Shown here piece by piece: positions 19,959-28,963 of a DNA stretch of 64,000 bases. The stretch is taken from assembly GCA_963799975.1 (NCBI GenBank), contig CAWCZF010000006.1, forward strand, positions 1,240,001-1,304,000, in the 5' to 3' direction. The notes under the pieces are model-generated. The model did not search any database and was not told the origin of the DNA. It saw only the letters and a list, made by a program, of their open reading frames with translations. The position numbers were made by a program, and so were the translations under genes. The stretch's first letter is position 1. Every line of letters begins with the position of its first letter. The stretch comes from Actinoallomurus sp963799975 (GTDB lineage Bacteria; Actinomycetota; Actinomycetes; Streptosporangiales; Streptosporangiaceae).

Positions 19959-20019
19959 CCCGCGAGGGGCTCGAACCCACGACGCTTTCGCCAGGTCCCA
20001 CGTCCGGCGGCTCTCCGGC

Positions 20020-21171
20020 TCAGGCTCGTCGCGCGAGATCGGTCGTGTCGATCATGATGGCCGCGAGCAGGGCGGCCCGTTCGGCGAGGGAGATGATCTC
20101 GATGGACTCCTCCGCGGCGTGCGCGCCGTGGCCGCGTGGGCCCAGGCCGTCCAGTGTGGGCAGGCCCAGGGAGCCCGGCAGGTTCGTGTCGCCCGCGCCC
20201 GCGGCCGGGCGGCCCGTGACGTGCTGGCCCAGGCGTGCGCCGATTCTCGCGATGCCCGCCAGCAGCGGATCGTCCTCACGCTCGGGCCAGGTGGGGCGGG
20301 TGGACAGCACCTTCGCCTCGACCACGGCGCCCGTACGGCGGGGGGTCGCCCCGGTCAGCGCCGCCAGCACCCGGCGTTCGGCCGCCGCCGAGGTGAAGCG
20401 CAGGCCGAGTTCGGCCGACGCCGATCCGGCGATCACGTTGGCCCGGCGGCCGCCCTCGATGCGGCCCACGTTGAACAGCGTCTCCCCGTCGTCCGGTACG
20501 GCCGCGCGTACCGCCGCCAGCTGGTCGAGCAGCTCGTCGATCGCCGAGACGCCACGGTCCGGGTCGAGCGCCGCGTGCGCCTCGCGGCCGCGTACGGTCA
20601 GCAGGATGCGGGTGCTGCCCCGGCGTGCCGTCTTCAGCGCGCCGTCCGGGTGCGGCGACTCCAGGCCGAGTACGGCGGCCGCGCCGTCGAGCTGGTCCTC
20701 GATCACCGCGCGCCCGCTCGGGCTGCCCACCTCCTCGTCGCGCACGGCGACCAGCCGCACCGGACGGGCCGGCGCCGCGCCGGCGGAGGCCAGTGCGCGC
20801 ACCGCCATCTCGACGGCGACCAGCCCGCTCTTCATGTCAAAGGTGCCCGGCCCGGCGATGATCGTGCCGTCGTCGGTGTAGGGCATCGACGCCAGCCGCC
20901 CCACCGGCCAGACCGTGTCGTAGTGGCCGACCAGCAGCAGGTGCGAGCCCTCCTCGGGGCCGAACGCCGTGACGAGGTGGCCGTCCGCACGCGACACGCG
21001 GCCGCCCGCCTCGCGGTGGCCCGCCTCGATCAGGGCGGCACATCGGCCGAGCGCCTCGGCGTCGTCGGAGGGCGACTCGGCGAGGGCGTACTCCCGCAGC
21101 CGCTCGCGGCCGAAGGGGAGCAGATCGCGGGCCGCGGACGCCAGTGCGGAGACTGTTTCCATATGTTTCAT
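20020..21171 (-). CDS. M20 family metallopeptidase, likely N-acyl-amino-acid deacylase
   Basis: A 383-residue zinc peptidase of the M20 (CPG2/ArgE) family. GHYDTVWP and GPGTFDMKSG supply the first metal ligands, RDEEVGS the catalytic and bridging Glu, and GPRGHGAHAAEES the C-terminal His. A lid domain sits at about 180-290. It probably hydrolyses N-succinyl- or N-acyl-L-amino acids to free amino acids. ATG 21171 or 21162 are both possible; each has a weak ribosome-binding site. It is divergent from the GNAT and racemase genes, with a palindrome between, which supports one three-step pathway. Confidence 0.82.
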   Translation of the reverse strand: MKHMETVSALASAARDLLPFGRERLREYALAESPSDDAEALGRCAALIEAGHREAGGRVSRADGHLVTAFGPEEGSHLLLVGHYDTVWPVGRLASMPYTDDGTIIAGPGTFDMKSGLVAVEMAVRALASAGAAPARPVRLVAVRDEEVGSPSGRAVIEDQLDGAAAVLGLESPHPDGALKTARRGSTRILLTVRGREAHAALDPDRGVSAIDELLDQLAAVRAAVPDDGETLFNVGRIEGGRRANVIAGSASAELGLRFTSAAAERRVLAALTGATPRRTGAVVEAKVLSTRPTWPEREDDPLLAGIARIGARLGQHVTGRPAAGAGDTNLPGSLGLPTLDGLGPRGHGAHAAEESIEIISLAERAALLAAIMIDTTDLARRA

Positions 21172-21192
21172 ATTAAACTTGCCAAAGGACGG

Positions 21193-21205
21193 ACGAATTA
21201 TTCGT
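21193..21205 (+). promoter_or_regulatory. Palindromic operator candidate between divergent genes
   Basis: ACGAATTATTCGT is a perfect 6-bp inverted repeat around one base, in an AT-rich 58-base gap between the M20 peptidase and GNAT starts. The CATATG/CATAT repeat at 21161-21172 lies beside it. It is well placed to control both transcripts. Confidence 0.5.
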
Positions 21206-21229
21206 GCGATCAGCCGAAACGAGAAGGAT

Positions 21230-22006
21230 TTGCCGCTCTCTCCGCTCATCACCGTACGACCGCTGACCACCGCCGCCGAGATGCGCGCCGGGGTCGAGGT
21301 CTACCGCACGGCGTTCGCGCTCTCGGCGACCGACCCGGCGGTCAGCCCCCGCCTGCTCGCCGCGCTCGCGCGCAACGCCGGCTCGGTGATCGGCGCCTTC
21401 GCCGGCGAGGAGCTGATCGGCTTCACGTACGGGTTCCTCGGCTCGGACAGCGCGGCCGTCTACCACTACTCGCAGGTCGCGGCGGTCCTGCCCGGCTGGC
21501 AGGGCAGGGGAGTGGGCCGCACGCTCAAGCTGAGCCAGCGCGACTACGTGCTGTCCACCGGCGTGACCGTCATGCGCTGGGCCTTCGACCCCGTCCGCAC
21601 GCACAACGCGCACTTCAACTTCGACACCCTCGGCGCGACCGGCCGCTGGTTCACCCGCGACCTGTACGGCGTGGAGGACTCGGGCCGCGACCCGGGCATG
21701 CGCACCGACCGGCTGATCGTCGAGTGGAACCTGCTCCACCACCCGGTACCCGACCTGCCGCGCCCCCCGTACACGGGCTGGGGCGAGGTGCGCCGCGAGC
21801 CGGGCGGCGACGTGCTGCTCGGGCTGCCGCGCGACTGGGACGCCCTGGTCGCGCGCGACCGCGGCGCGGCGCACCACCTGCGCGACGACCTGGCCGCCGA
21901 GCTGGCCCGGCTGACCGGCGAGGGCTACGGCGCGATCTCCTGCCGCACCTGCGACGGCCACACCGCCGTCTACCGCCTGCGGAAGGCCGCTCCATGCCCC
22001 GGGTGA
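21230..22006 (+). CDS. GNAT acyltransferase, likely amino-acid N-(succinyl)acyltransferase
   Basis: A 258-residue GNAT protein. The acyl-CoA-binding segment is VLPGWQGRGVGRTLKL, followed by MRWAFDPVRTHNAHFNFDTLG. It is longer than a minimal GNAT, with a C-terminal extension. In Geobacillus kaustophilus an enzyme of this class succinylates D-amino acids beside an N-succinylamino-acid racemase, and the same gene trio is present here. TTG 21230 is chosen because it keeps the first beta strand; AAGGA lies too close for a classical site, so the start is uncertain. The 3' end overlaps the racemase gene by 13 bases. Confidence 0.75.
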   Translation: MPLSPLITVRPLTTAAEMRAGVEVYRTAFALSATDPAVSPRLLAALARNAGSVIGAFAGEELIGFTYGFLGSDSAAVYHYSQVAAVLPGWQGRGVGRTLKLSQRDYVLSTGVTVMRWAFDPVRTHNAHFNFDTLGATGRWFTRDLYGVEDSGRDPGMRTDRLIVEWNLLHHPVPDLPRPPYTGWGEVRREPGGDVLLGLPRDWDALVARDRGAAHHLRDDLAAELARLTGEGYGAISCRTCDGHTAVYRLRKAAPCPG

Positions 22007-23100
22007 CCGCGATCGAGGCGTTCCGGCTGAGCCTGCCGCTCGTGCACGCCTTCCAGACCAGCTCCCACCGCAAGACCCACCTCGAGCACATCCTCGTACG
22101 TGTCGCGGACGCGGACGGCGCGACCGGCTGGGGCGAGATCGCCTCGCCGAGCGACCCGTACTACTGCCCCGAGACCGTCGACGGCTGCTGGCTGATGCTG
22201 GAGCGCTACCTCGCGCCCGCGCTGAAGGGCGTCTCCTGGGCCCACCCCGGCGAGGCAGGCGACGGCTGGGCGCGGGTCCGCGGCCACCACTTCGCCAAGG
22301 CGGGCCTGGACATCGCGTGCTGGGACCTGTGGTCGCGCAAGGTCGGCCTGCCGCTCGCGCGCGCCCTCGGCGGGGACCGTACGTCGATCGCGGCCGGGGT
22401 GAGCCTGGGCATCGAGCCGACGGTCGCCGAACTGCTCGCCCAGGCAGGCCGGTACGCCGCCGAGGGCTACGGGCGGATCAAGCTGAAGATCGCACCGGGC
22501 TGGGACGTGGAGCCCGTGTGCGCCGTGCGCGCGGAGCATCCGGACCTGGCCGTGCACGTGGACGCCAACGGCGCCTACACCGAGGAGCACCACGAGGTCT
22601 TCGCGGCGCTGGACGACCTCGGCCTCACCATGATCGAGCAGCCGTTCGCCCCCGGCGCGCTCGCCGCGCACGCGCGCCTCCAGGCACGCCTCGCGACGCC
22701 CGTCTGCCTGGACGAGTCAGTGGATGACCTGGACCAGCTCGACACGGCGCTCGCCCTCGGCGCGGGCCGCGTCCTCAACGTCAAGGTCTCGCGCATGGGC
22801 GGCCTGACCGCCGCGAGCGCGGCGCACGCACGCGCGTCGGCGGCCGGCTGGCAGGTCTGGTGCGGCGGCATGCACGAGTTCGGCGTCGGCCGCGCCGCCA
22901 ACGTCGCGCTCGCCGCGCTGCCCGGCTTCACGCTGCCCAGCGACGTGTCCGGCTCGGACAAGTACTACGCACGCGACGTCGTCGAGCCGCCCATCCGCGC
23001 GACCGGCGGCCGGGTCCACGTGCCGGACGAGCCTGGGCTGGGCCACGAAGTGGACGAGACGCTCGTACGCCGCCTCGCCTCCGCGACCCTTCGGCTGTGA
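21994..23100 (+). CDS. N-acylamino-acid racemase / o-succinylbenzoate synthase family
   Basis: A 368-residue enolase-superfamily enzyme. Catalytic bases K163 and K265-equivalent K264 are seen (IKLKIAPGW, NVKVSRMGG), with metal ligands D190 (VDANGAY), E215 (IEQPF) and D240 (LDESVDD). GGMHEFGVGRAANVALAALP is typical of the N-succinylamino-acid racemase/MenC branch. No other menaquinone gene is near, so racemase is the better reading. ATG 21994 follows GGAAGG and overlaps the GNAT gene. With GNAT and M20 it would convert D- to L-amino acids through N-succinyl intermediates. Confidence 0.85.
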   Translation: MPRVTAIEAFRLSLPLVHAFQTSSHRKTHLEHILVRVADADGATGWGEIASPSDPYYCPETVDGCWLMLERYLAPALKGVSWAHPGEAGDGWARVRGHHFAKAGLDIACWDLWSRKVGLPLARALGGDRTSIAAGVSLGIEPTVAELLAQAGRYAAEGYGRIKLKIAPGWDVEPVCAVRAEHPDLAVHVDANGAYTEEHHEVFAALDDLGLTMIEQPFAPGALAAHARLQARLATPVCLDESVDDLDQLDTALALGAGRVLNVKVSRMGGLTAASAAHARASAAGWQVWCGGMHEFGVGRAANVALAALPGFTLPSDVSGSDKYYARDVVEPPIRATGGRVHVPDEPGLGHEVDETLVRRLASATLRL

Positions 23101-23119
23101 CTACGCGGCTGTGACTACG
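23092..23119. repeat. 14-bp tandem duplication spanning two convergent stop codons
   Basis: CGGCTGTGACTACG occurs twice head to tail. The first copy holds the TGA of the racemase gene and the second holds the stop of the convergent hydrolase (CTA on this strand), so the duplication separates the two gene ends. Confidence 0.75.
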
Positions 23120-24020
23120 CCGTCCCGGCCTGCGCGATGTGCTCGCCGATCAGGCGGGCGATCTCGCCGGGCTGGGTCAGCGGCACCCAGTGCGGCGCGC
23201 GTACGGGGCGCACCTGGAGCCGCTCGGCGAACGGCCGTGCCGCCTCGGCGGCCAGCGCCGGAGTGAGGAACGCGTCCCCGGTGGCGACCACGACCTGCGT
23301 CGGCACCGTCGTACGCCGCACGCCGGGCGTACGGCGCGAGGCGCGCATGTTGGCGCGGTAGAGGTTCACCCCGGCGGCGGCGTCCTCGGCGAGCGTGGCC
23401 GCGGGATGGTCGCCGGCCGGCACGCCCTCGGTGCGCTGGAGCAGCCCGCCCCAGCGGCGCGCGAGCCCGTGCCGCCAGACCAGCTCGGGCAGCGCGGGCG
23501 CGTGGAACGCCGCGATGTACCAGGAGTGCAGCATCTGCCGCACCACCGCGGGCACCCCGGACGGGCGGCGCAGCCGCGCACGCGTCCAGTACGCGGCGTG
23601 GTCCAGGCACGGACCGGAGATCGAGGTGTAGGAGGCGAACCGCTCCGGCATCGAACAGACCGCCTCCCACGACTGGATCGAGCCCCAGTCGTGCCCGGCC
23701 AGGTGCACCGGGGCGTCCGGGCTCACCGCGTCCAGCACCGCGCGCATGTCGGCCACGAGATGCTCGAACCGGTACGCCTCCACGTCGCGCGGCCGCGAGG
23801 ACGCCCCGGCGCCCCGCACGTCGTAGGTGACGACGTGGAATCGGGCGGCCAGCCGCGCGGCCACCGCGTCCCACACCGCGTGGGTGTCGGGGTAGCCGTG
23901 CACGAGGAGCACGGTCGGCCCCAGGCCACGTTCGTACACGGCCAGCTCGACGCCGTCGCCGCGTACGCGCCGGGTGGTGCCGCCGGCGTCGGTCTCGATG
24001 CGGTCGGTCTCATTGGACAC
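23115..24020 (-). CDS. Alpha/beta hydrolase, epoxide-hydrolase/dehalogenase type
   Basis: A 301-residue alpha/beta hydrolase. HGYPDT forms the oxyanion region, and the nucleophile elbow is GHDWGS, with Asp where lipases have Ser, as in epoxide hydrolases and haloalkane dehalogenases. The C-terminal His is in RAPHWVPLTQPGE. No signal peptide is present. GTG 24020 or an upstream TTG could start it; neither has a strong ribosome-binding site. The substrate is unknown. FdhD lies 34 bases upstream on the same strand but is probably unrelated in function. Confidence 0.75.
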   Translation of the reverse strand: MSNETDRIETDAGGTTRRVRGDGVELAVYERGLGPTVLLVHGYPDTHAVWDAVAARLAARFHVVTYDVRGAGASSRPRDVEAYRFEHLVADMRAVLDAVSPDAPVHLAGHDWGSIQSWEAVCSMPERFASYTSISGPCLDHAAYWTRARLRRPSGVPAVVRQMLHSWYIAAFHAPALPELVWRHGLARRWGGLLQRTEGVPAGDHPAATLAEDAAAGVNLYRANMRASRRTPGVRRTTVPTQVVVATGDAFLTPALAAEAARPFAERLQVRPVRAPHWVPLTQPGEIARLIGEHIAQAGTA

Positions 24021-24054
24021 GGCGTGCAATATACGTCGCTCCCGCCCTGTCCGG

Positions 24055-24870
24055 TCAAGCGCAACCGGGCAGCCGCTCCGCGCCGGTGTAGACGTTCATC
24101 GAACTCCCGCGCAGGAAGCCGACCAGCGTCATGCCCGCCTCGTCGGCCAGGTCGACCGCGAGCGAGGACGGGGCCGAGACCGCGGCCAGCGCCGGCAGGC
24201 CGGCGAGCAGCGCCTTCTGGGTGAGCTCGAACGAGGCGCGTCCGCTGACGAGCAGCACGTGCCCGGTCAGCGGCACGCGCCCGTCCTTCAGCGCCCAGCC
24301 GACGACCTTGTCGACCGCGTTGTGCCGCCCGACGTCCTCGCGCAGGGCCAGGAGCGCGCCGCCGGCGTCGAAGAGTCCCGCCGCGTGCAGTCCGCCGGTA
24401 CGGTCGAAGACCCGCTGCGCCTCGCGCAGGGTCTCCGGCAACCGTGCCAGCAGCGCGGGGCCGAGCCGCAGCGGGTCGGCGCGCACGTCGTAGAGCGTCC
24501 GCTGCCGGATCGCGTCGATGCTGGTCTTGCCGCAGACCCCGCACGCGCTGGTCGTGTAGAAGGAGCGCTCGACGGAGGTCTCGGGCGGTTCGACGCCGTC
24601 AGCGAGCGTGACGTCGATGACGTTGAGCGTGTCGGTGTCGGCGCAGTGGCGCATCGCCGCGATGTCGCCCGGGGCGCGTACGACGGCCTCGCCGTGCAGG
24701 AACCCGGCGACCAGGTCGAAGTCGTCGCCGGGCGTGCGCATGGTGACCGAGAGGGGCCGCCCGTTCAGCCGGATCTCCAGCGGCTCCTCCACCACGAGCG
24801 TGTCGGGACGGCGGCGCGCGCCCCGCTCGTCGATGCGCGCGACCGGTCGGCGTACCGTCACTCGGCCCAT
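24055..24870 (-). CDS. fdhD: FdhD, sulfur carrier for formate dehydrogenase
   Basis: A 271-residue protein with the FdhD domain throughout. The conserved Cys pair is C110 and C113 (SACGVCGKTS), which relays persulfide sulfur from a desulfurase to the molybdenum cofactor, a step needed for formate dehydrogenase activity. DFDLVAGFLHGE and REDVGRHNAVDKVVG are family hallmarks. ATG 24870 is the start of homology. It is divergent from the formate dehydrogenase genes, sharing a 71-base promoter region, as expected for their maturation factor. Confidence 0.95.
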   Translation of the reverse strand: MGRVTVRRPVARIDERGARRRPDTLVVEEPLEIRLNGRPLSVTMRTPGDDFDLVAGFLHGEAVVRAPGDIAAMRHCADTDTLNVIDVTLADGVEPPETSVERSFYTTSACGVCGKTSIDAIRQRTLYDVRADPLRLGPALLARLPETLREAQRVFDRTGGLHAAGLFDAGGALLALREDVGRHNAVDKVVGWALKDGRVPLTGHVLLVSGRASFELTQKALLAGLPALAAVSAPSSLAVDLADEAGMTLVGFLRGSSMNVYTGAERLPGCA

Positions 24871-24941
24871 GGACCCGACGCTATCGCCCTCACCTGCCGG
24901 GGCGGTAGCAAGATCATGCTGCGACGATGTTGAATAGGGGC

Positions 24942-27900
24942 GTGGGCATCGAGTCATGGCCGTTCCTCCGCCAGCTCGCCGGTGATGACCGGCTGGGCCG
25001 TGGCGAGGCAGCGCGGTCCAAACGCACGGACGCGCTGCGGGCGCGCACCGGCGAGGCCGACCGGGTGGTCGACTCGGTCTGCCCCTACTGCGCGGTCGGC
25101 TGCGGGCAGAAGGTCTACGTCAAGGACGAGCGGGTCATCCAGATCGAGGGCGACCCCGCCTCGCCGATCTCGCGCGGGCGGCTCTGCCCGAAGGGCTCGG
25201 CCAGCAAGCAGCTCGTGACCTCGCCCGGTCGCCAGACCACGGTCCTCTACCGCCGCCCGTACGCCGCCGAGTGGGAACCGCTCGACCTCGAGGACGCGAT
25301 GGACATGATCGCCGACCGGGTCCTCGACGCGCGGCGGCGCGGCTGGGAGGACACCCACGACGGGAAGCGGGTCCGCCGCACCATGGGCATCGCCAGCCTC
25401 GGCGGCGCGACGCTCGACAACGAGGAGAACTACCTCATCAAGAAGCTCTGGAGCGCGCTCGGCGCGATCCAGATCGAGAACCAGGCCCGTATTTGACACT
25501 CCGCCACCGTCCCCGGTCTGGGGACCAGCTTCGGGCGCGGCGGCGCCACGACGTTCCAGCAGGATCTGGTCAACGCCGACTGCATCGTCATCCAGGGCTC
25601 GAACATGGCCGAGTGCCATCCGGTCGGGTTCCAGTGGGTCATGGAGGCCAAGGCGCGAGGCGCCCGGATCTTCCACATCGACCCGCGGTTCACCCGTACG
25701 AGCGCGGTCGCGCACCGGCACGTCCCCATCCGGGCCGGCAGTGACATCGTGCTGCTCGGCGCGCTCGTCAACCATGTGCTGAGCGGCGGCCACGACTTCC
25801 GCGAATACGTCCTCAACTACACCAACGCCGCGTCGATCCTGCGCGAGGACTTCCAGGACACCGAGGACCTCGACGGGCTGTTCTCCGGCTACGACCCGGA
25901 CAAGCGCGAGTACGACCCGACGACCTGGGCGTACGTCGACGGCGACGGCGAGGACGGTGACCAGGAGCGCTCCCACGAGCACGGGCCGGGCGCGACGTTC
26001 GAGGCGACGCCGTCGCAGACCGGGCACGCGCCGCACCGCGACGAGACGCTCCGGCATCCGCGCTGCGTCTACCAGGTGCTGAAACGCCACTTCGCCCGCT
26101 ACACGCCCGAGCTGGTCGAGGAGATGTGCGGCATCGCGCCGCAGGCGTTCGCCGAGATCGCCGACGCGATCGTCGCGAACTCCGGGCGCGAGCGCACGAT
26201 GGCGCTGATCTACAGCGTGGGCTGGACCCAGCACACCGTCGGCGCGCAGTACATCCGCACCGCCGCGATCCTCCAGCTGCTGCTCGGCAACATCGGCCGG
26301 CCCGGCGGCGGCATCCTCGCGCTGCGCGGGCACGCGAGCATCCAGGGTTCCACCGACATCCCGACGCTGTTCAACCTGCTGCCGGGCTACCTGCCGATGC
26401 CCTCGGCGCACGAACACGAGGACCTCGACGGCTACCTCGAGCGGGCCGCCGGCGACACGGGCTTTTGGGGGAACAAGCGCGCGTACATGGTCAGCCTGCT
26501 CAAGGCGTGGTGGGGCGAGGCCGCGACCGCCGACAACGACTTCTGCTACGACTACCTGCCGCGCCTGACCGGCGACCACGGCACGTACCACACCGTGATG
26601 GACCAGATCGCGGGCAAGGTCCTGGGCTACTTCCTGATGGGGGAGAACCCCGCCGTCGGCTCGGCCGGCGGGCGGCTCCAGCGCCAGGGCCTCGCCGCGA
26701 CCGAGTGGCTCGTGGTCCGTGACCTCAACCTCATCGAGAGCGCGGAGTTCTGGAAGAACTCCCCGGAGATCGCCGCGGGCGAGACGAGCCCGGAGCGGAT
26801 CGCCACCGAGGTCTTCTTCCTGCCCGCCGCCGCGCACGTGGAGAAGGACGGCACGTTCACCAACACCCAGCGGCTGCTCCAGTGGCACCACAAGGCGCTC
26901 GACCCGCCCGGCGACGCGCGCAGCGACCTGTGGTTCATGTACCACCTCGGCCGGCGCGTACGCGAGCGGCTGGCCGGCTCGCCGGACCCCAACGACCGCC
27001 CGGTCCTCGACCTCACCTGGGACTACCCGGTCGAGGGCCCGCACGACGACCCGTCCGCCGACGCGGTGCTCCGCGAGATCAACGGCCGCGACGCCGACGG
27101 CAAGGCGCTCGGCGGCTTCGCCGGGCTCAAGGACGACGGCTCGACCGCGTGCGGCTGCTGGATCTACGCCGGCAGCTACGCCGACGAGGTCAACCAGACC
27201 GCGCGCCGCCGCCCCGGCGCCGACCAGTCGTGGGTCGCGCCCGAGTGGGGCTGGGCGTGGCCGGCGAACCGCCGCATCCTCTACAACCGCGCCTCCGCCG
27301 ACCCCGAGGGACGGCCGTGGAGCGAGCGCAAGGCCTACGTCTGGTGGGACGGCGAGCAGTGGACCGGCCACGACGTGCCGGACTTCGAGAAGAACAAGCC
27401 GCCCTCCTACGTCCCCCCGCCCGGCGCGACCGCGCAGGCGGCCATCGGCGGCACGGACCCGTTCATCATGCAGACCGACGGCAAGGCGTGGCTGTTCGTG
27501 CCCAAGGGCCTGGTCGACGGGCCGCTCCCGTCACACTACGAACCCCATGAGTCGCCCGTCGGCAACCCGCTCTACGCCCAGCAGGAGAACCCAGCGCGCC
27601 AGATCTCCCCCCGGCGCGGCAACCGCTACCACCCGGCGGGCAGCACGGTCTACCCGTACGCCTTCACGACCTACCGGCTCACCGAACACCACACCGCGGG
27701 CGGCATGAGCCGGTTCCTGCCGTACCTGTCCGAGCTTCAGCCGGAGATGTTCTGCGAGGTCTCCCGCGCCCTGGCGGCCGAGCGTGGGCTGGAGAACGGC
27801 GGCTGGGCCACGATCATCACCGCGCGTACCGCGATCGAGGCGCGCGTGCTCGTCACCGACCGGGTGCGGCCGCTGCGCATCCAGGGCCGCCTCGTGCACC

Positions 27901-28112
27901 AGGTCGGGCTGCCCTACCACTGGGGCTCCTCCGGCGTCGTGACCGGCGACTCGGCCAACGACCTGCTGCCGATCGTGCTGGACGCCAACACCCACATTCA
28001 GGAGAGCAAGGCCGCGACCTGCGACATCCGGCCTGGACGCCGGCCGCAGGGCGCCGCGCTGGGTGCCCTCGTACGCCGCTACCGCCGCCGCGCCGGCATC
28101 CCGGAGGACTGA
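24942..28112 (+). CDS. fdhA: Formate dehydrogenase catalytic subunit, selenocysteine-containing
   Basis: Read with the UGA at 25494-25496 as selenocysteine (residue 185), this is one 1056-residue frame. C47, C50, C54 and C82 hold a 4Fe-4S cluster. The Sec lies in NQARI(U)HSATVPGLGTSFG, where the family has Sec or Cys as molybdenum ligand beside the catalytic His. A molybdopterin domain and a C-terminal MGD-binding domain (QVGLPYHWG) follow. Without read-through the product would be a useless 184-residue stub. It oxidises formate to CO2. No twin-arginine signal is seen (MGIESWPFLR start), unlike periplasmic FdnG. GTG 24942 is preferred over TTG 24927. Its TGA overlaps the ATG of the beta subunit. 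Confidence 0.95.
25494..25530 (+). promoter_or_regulatory. Selenocysteine codon and bacterial SECIS hairpin
   Basis: UGA at 25494 is followed by a hairpin with stem GTCCCC (25509-25514) and GGGGAC (25520-25525) closing a GGTCT loop (25515-25519). The GGU of the loop is 22-24 nucleotides from the U of the UGA, the same loop and spacing as in E. coli fdhF. It should be bound by SelB with Sec-tRNA. Confidence 0.88.
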
Positions 28113-28963
28113 TGGAACACGGCAACAGCCTCTACGGGCCGCTGCACGACGTCGCCGAGGACGCGGGCTACGCCGACCCCCCGCCACGCGCGGGGTTCTT
28201 CACCGACACGTCGGTCTGCATCGGCTGCAAGGCGTGCGAGGTGGCGTGCAAGGAGTGGAACGCCGTCCCCGACGATGGCTTCGTGCTCACCGGGATGTCG
28301 TATGACAACACCGGCGCGCTGGGCGCGAGCACCTGGCGGCACGTCGCGTTCATCGAGCAGTCCACGCCGCACGAGGTCGACGGCGGCGACGGCGACGGGA
28401 GCACGCGCTGGCTGATGGCCTCGGACGTGTGCAAGCACTGCACGCACGCGGCCTGCCTCGACGTCTGCCCGACCGGCGCGCTGTTCCGCACCGAGTTCGC
28501 CACCGTCGTCGTGCAGCAGGACATCTGCAACGGCTGCGCGTACTGCGTCTCGGCCTGCCCGTACGGCGTCATCGACCGGCGCGAGGACGACGGGCGCGCC
28601 TGGAAGTGCACGATGTGCTACGACCGGATCGGCGACGGCATGGAGCCCGCGTGCGCCAAGGCGTGCCCGACCGACTCGATCCAGTACGGCCCGCTCGACG
28701 AGCTGCGCGAACGCGCCCAGGAGCGCCTCGGCGACCTGCACGACCAGGGCGTGTCCGAGGCGCGCCTCTACGGAGACGACGAGAACGACGGGGTCGGCGG
28801 CACGGGCGCGTTCTTCCTCCTGCTGGACCAGCCGGAGACCTACGGACTGCCGCCCGACCCGGTGGTGACCACGCGCGACCTGCCGGCGATGTGGAAGTGG
28901 GCCGGCGGAGCCGCCGCCGCACTGGCCGGCTGCGTCGCCGTGTCGTTCCTGGGACGGCGCTGA
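28112..28963 (+). CDS. fdhB: Formate dehydrogenase iron-sulfur subunit
   Basis: A 283-residue polyferredoxin-type beta subunit. Four Cys groups bind four 4Fe-4S clusters: CIGCKACEVACKEW, CKHCTHAACLDVCP, CNGCAYCVSACP and CTMCYDRI with CAKACP. A hydrophobic helix near the C terminus (about 258-280) anchors it in the membrane. It passes electrons from the catalytic subunit to the NrfD-type partner. The ATG overlaps the stop of the alpha subunit, and its own stop overlaps the next ATG, so the three genes form a tightly coupled operon. Confidence 0.95.
   Translation: MEHGNSLYGPLHDVAEDAGYADPPPRAGFFTDTSVCIGCKACEVACKEWNAVPDDGFVLTGMSYDNTGALGASTWRHVAFIEQSTPHEVDGGDGDGSTRWLMASDVCKHCTHAACLDVCPTGALFRTEFATVVVQQDICNGCAYCVSACPYGVIDRREDDGRAWKCTMCYDRIGDGMEPACAKACPTDSIQYGPLDELRERAQERLGDLHDQGVSEARLYGDDENDGVGGTGAFFLLLDQPETYGLPPDPVVTTRDLPAMWKWAGGAAAALAGCVAVSFLGRR

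Noticed and set aside
25497..25604. Separate short formate dehydrogenase gene and a truncated second one
   Set aside because: The same frame continues through the UGA with unbroken similarity and a SECIS follows, so it is one gene.
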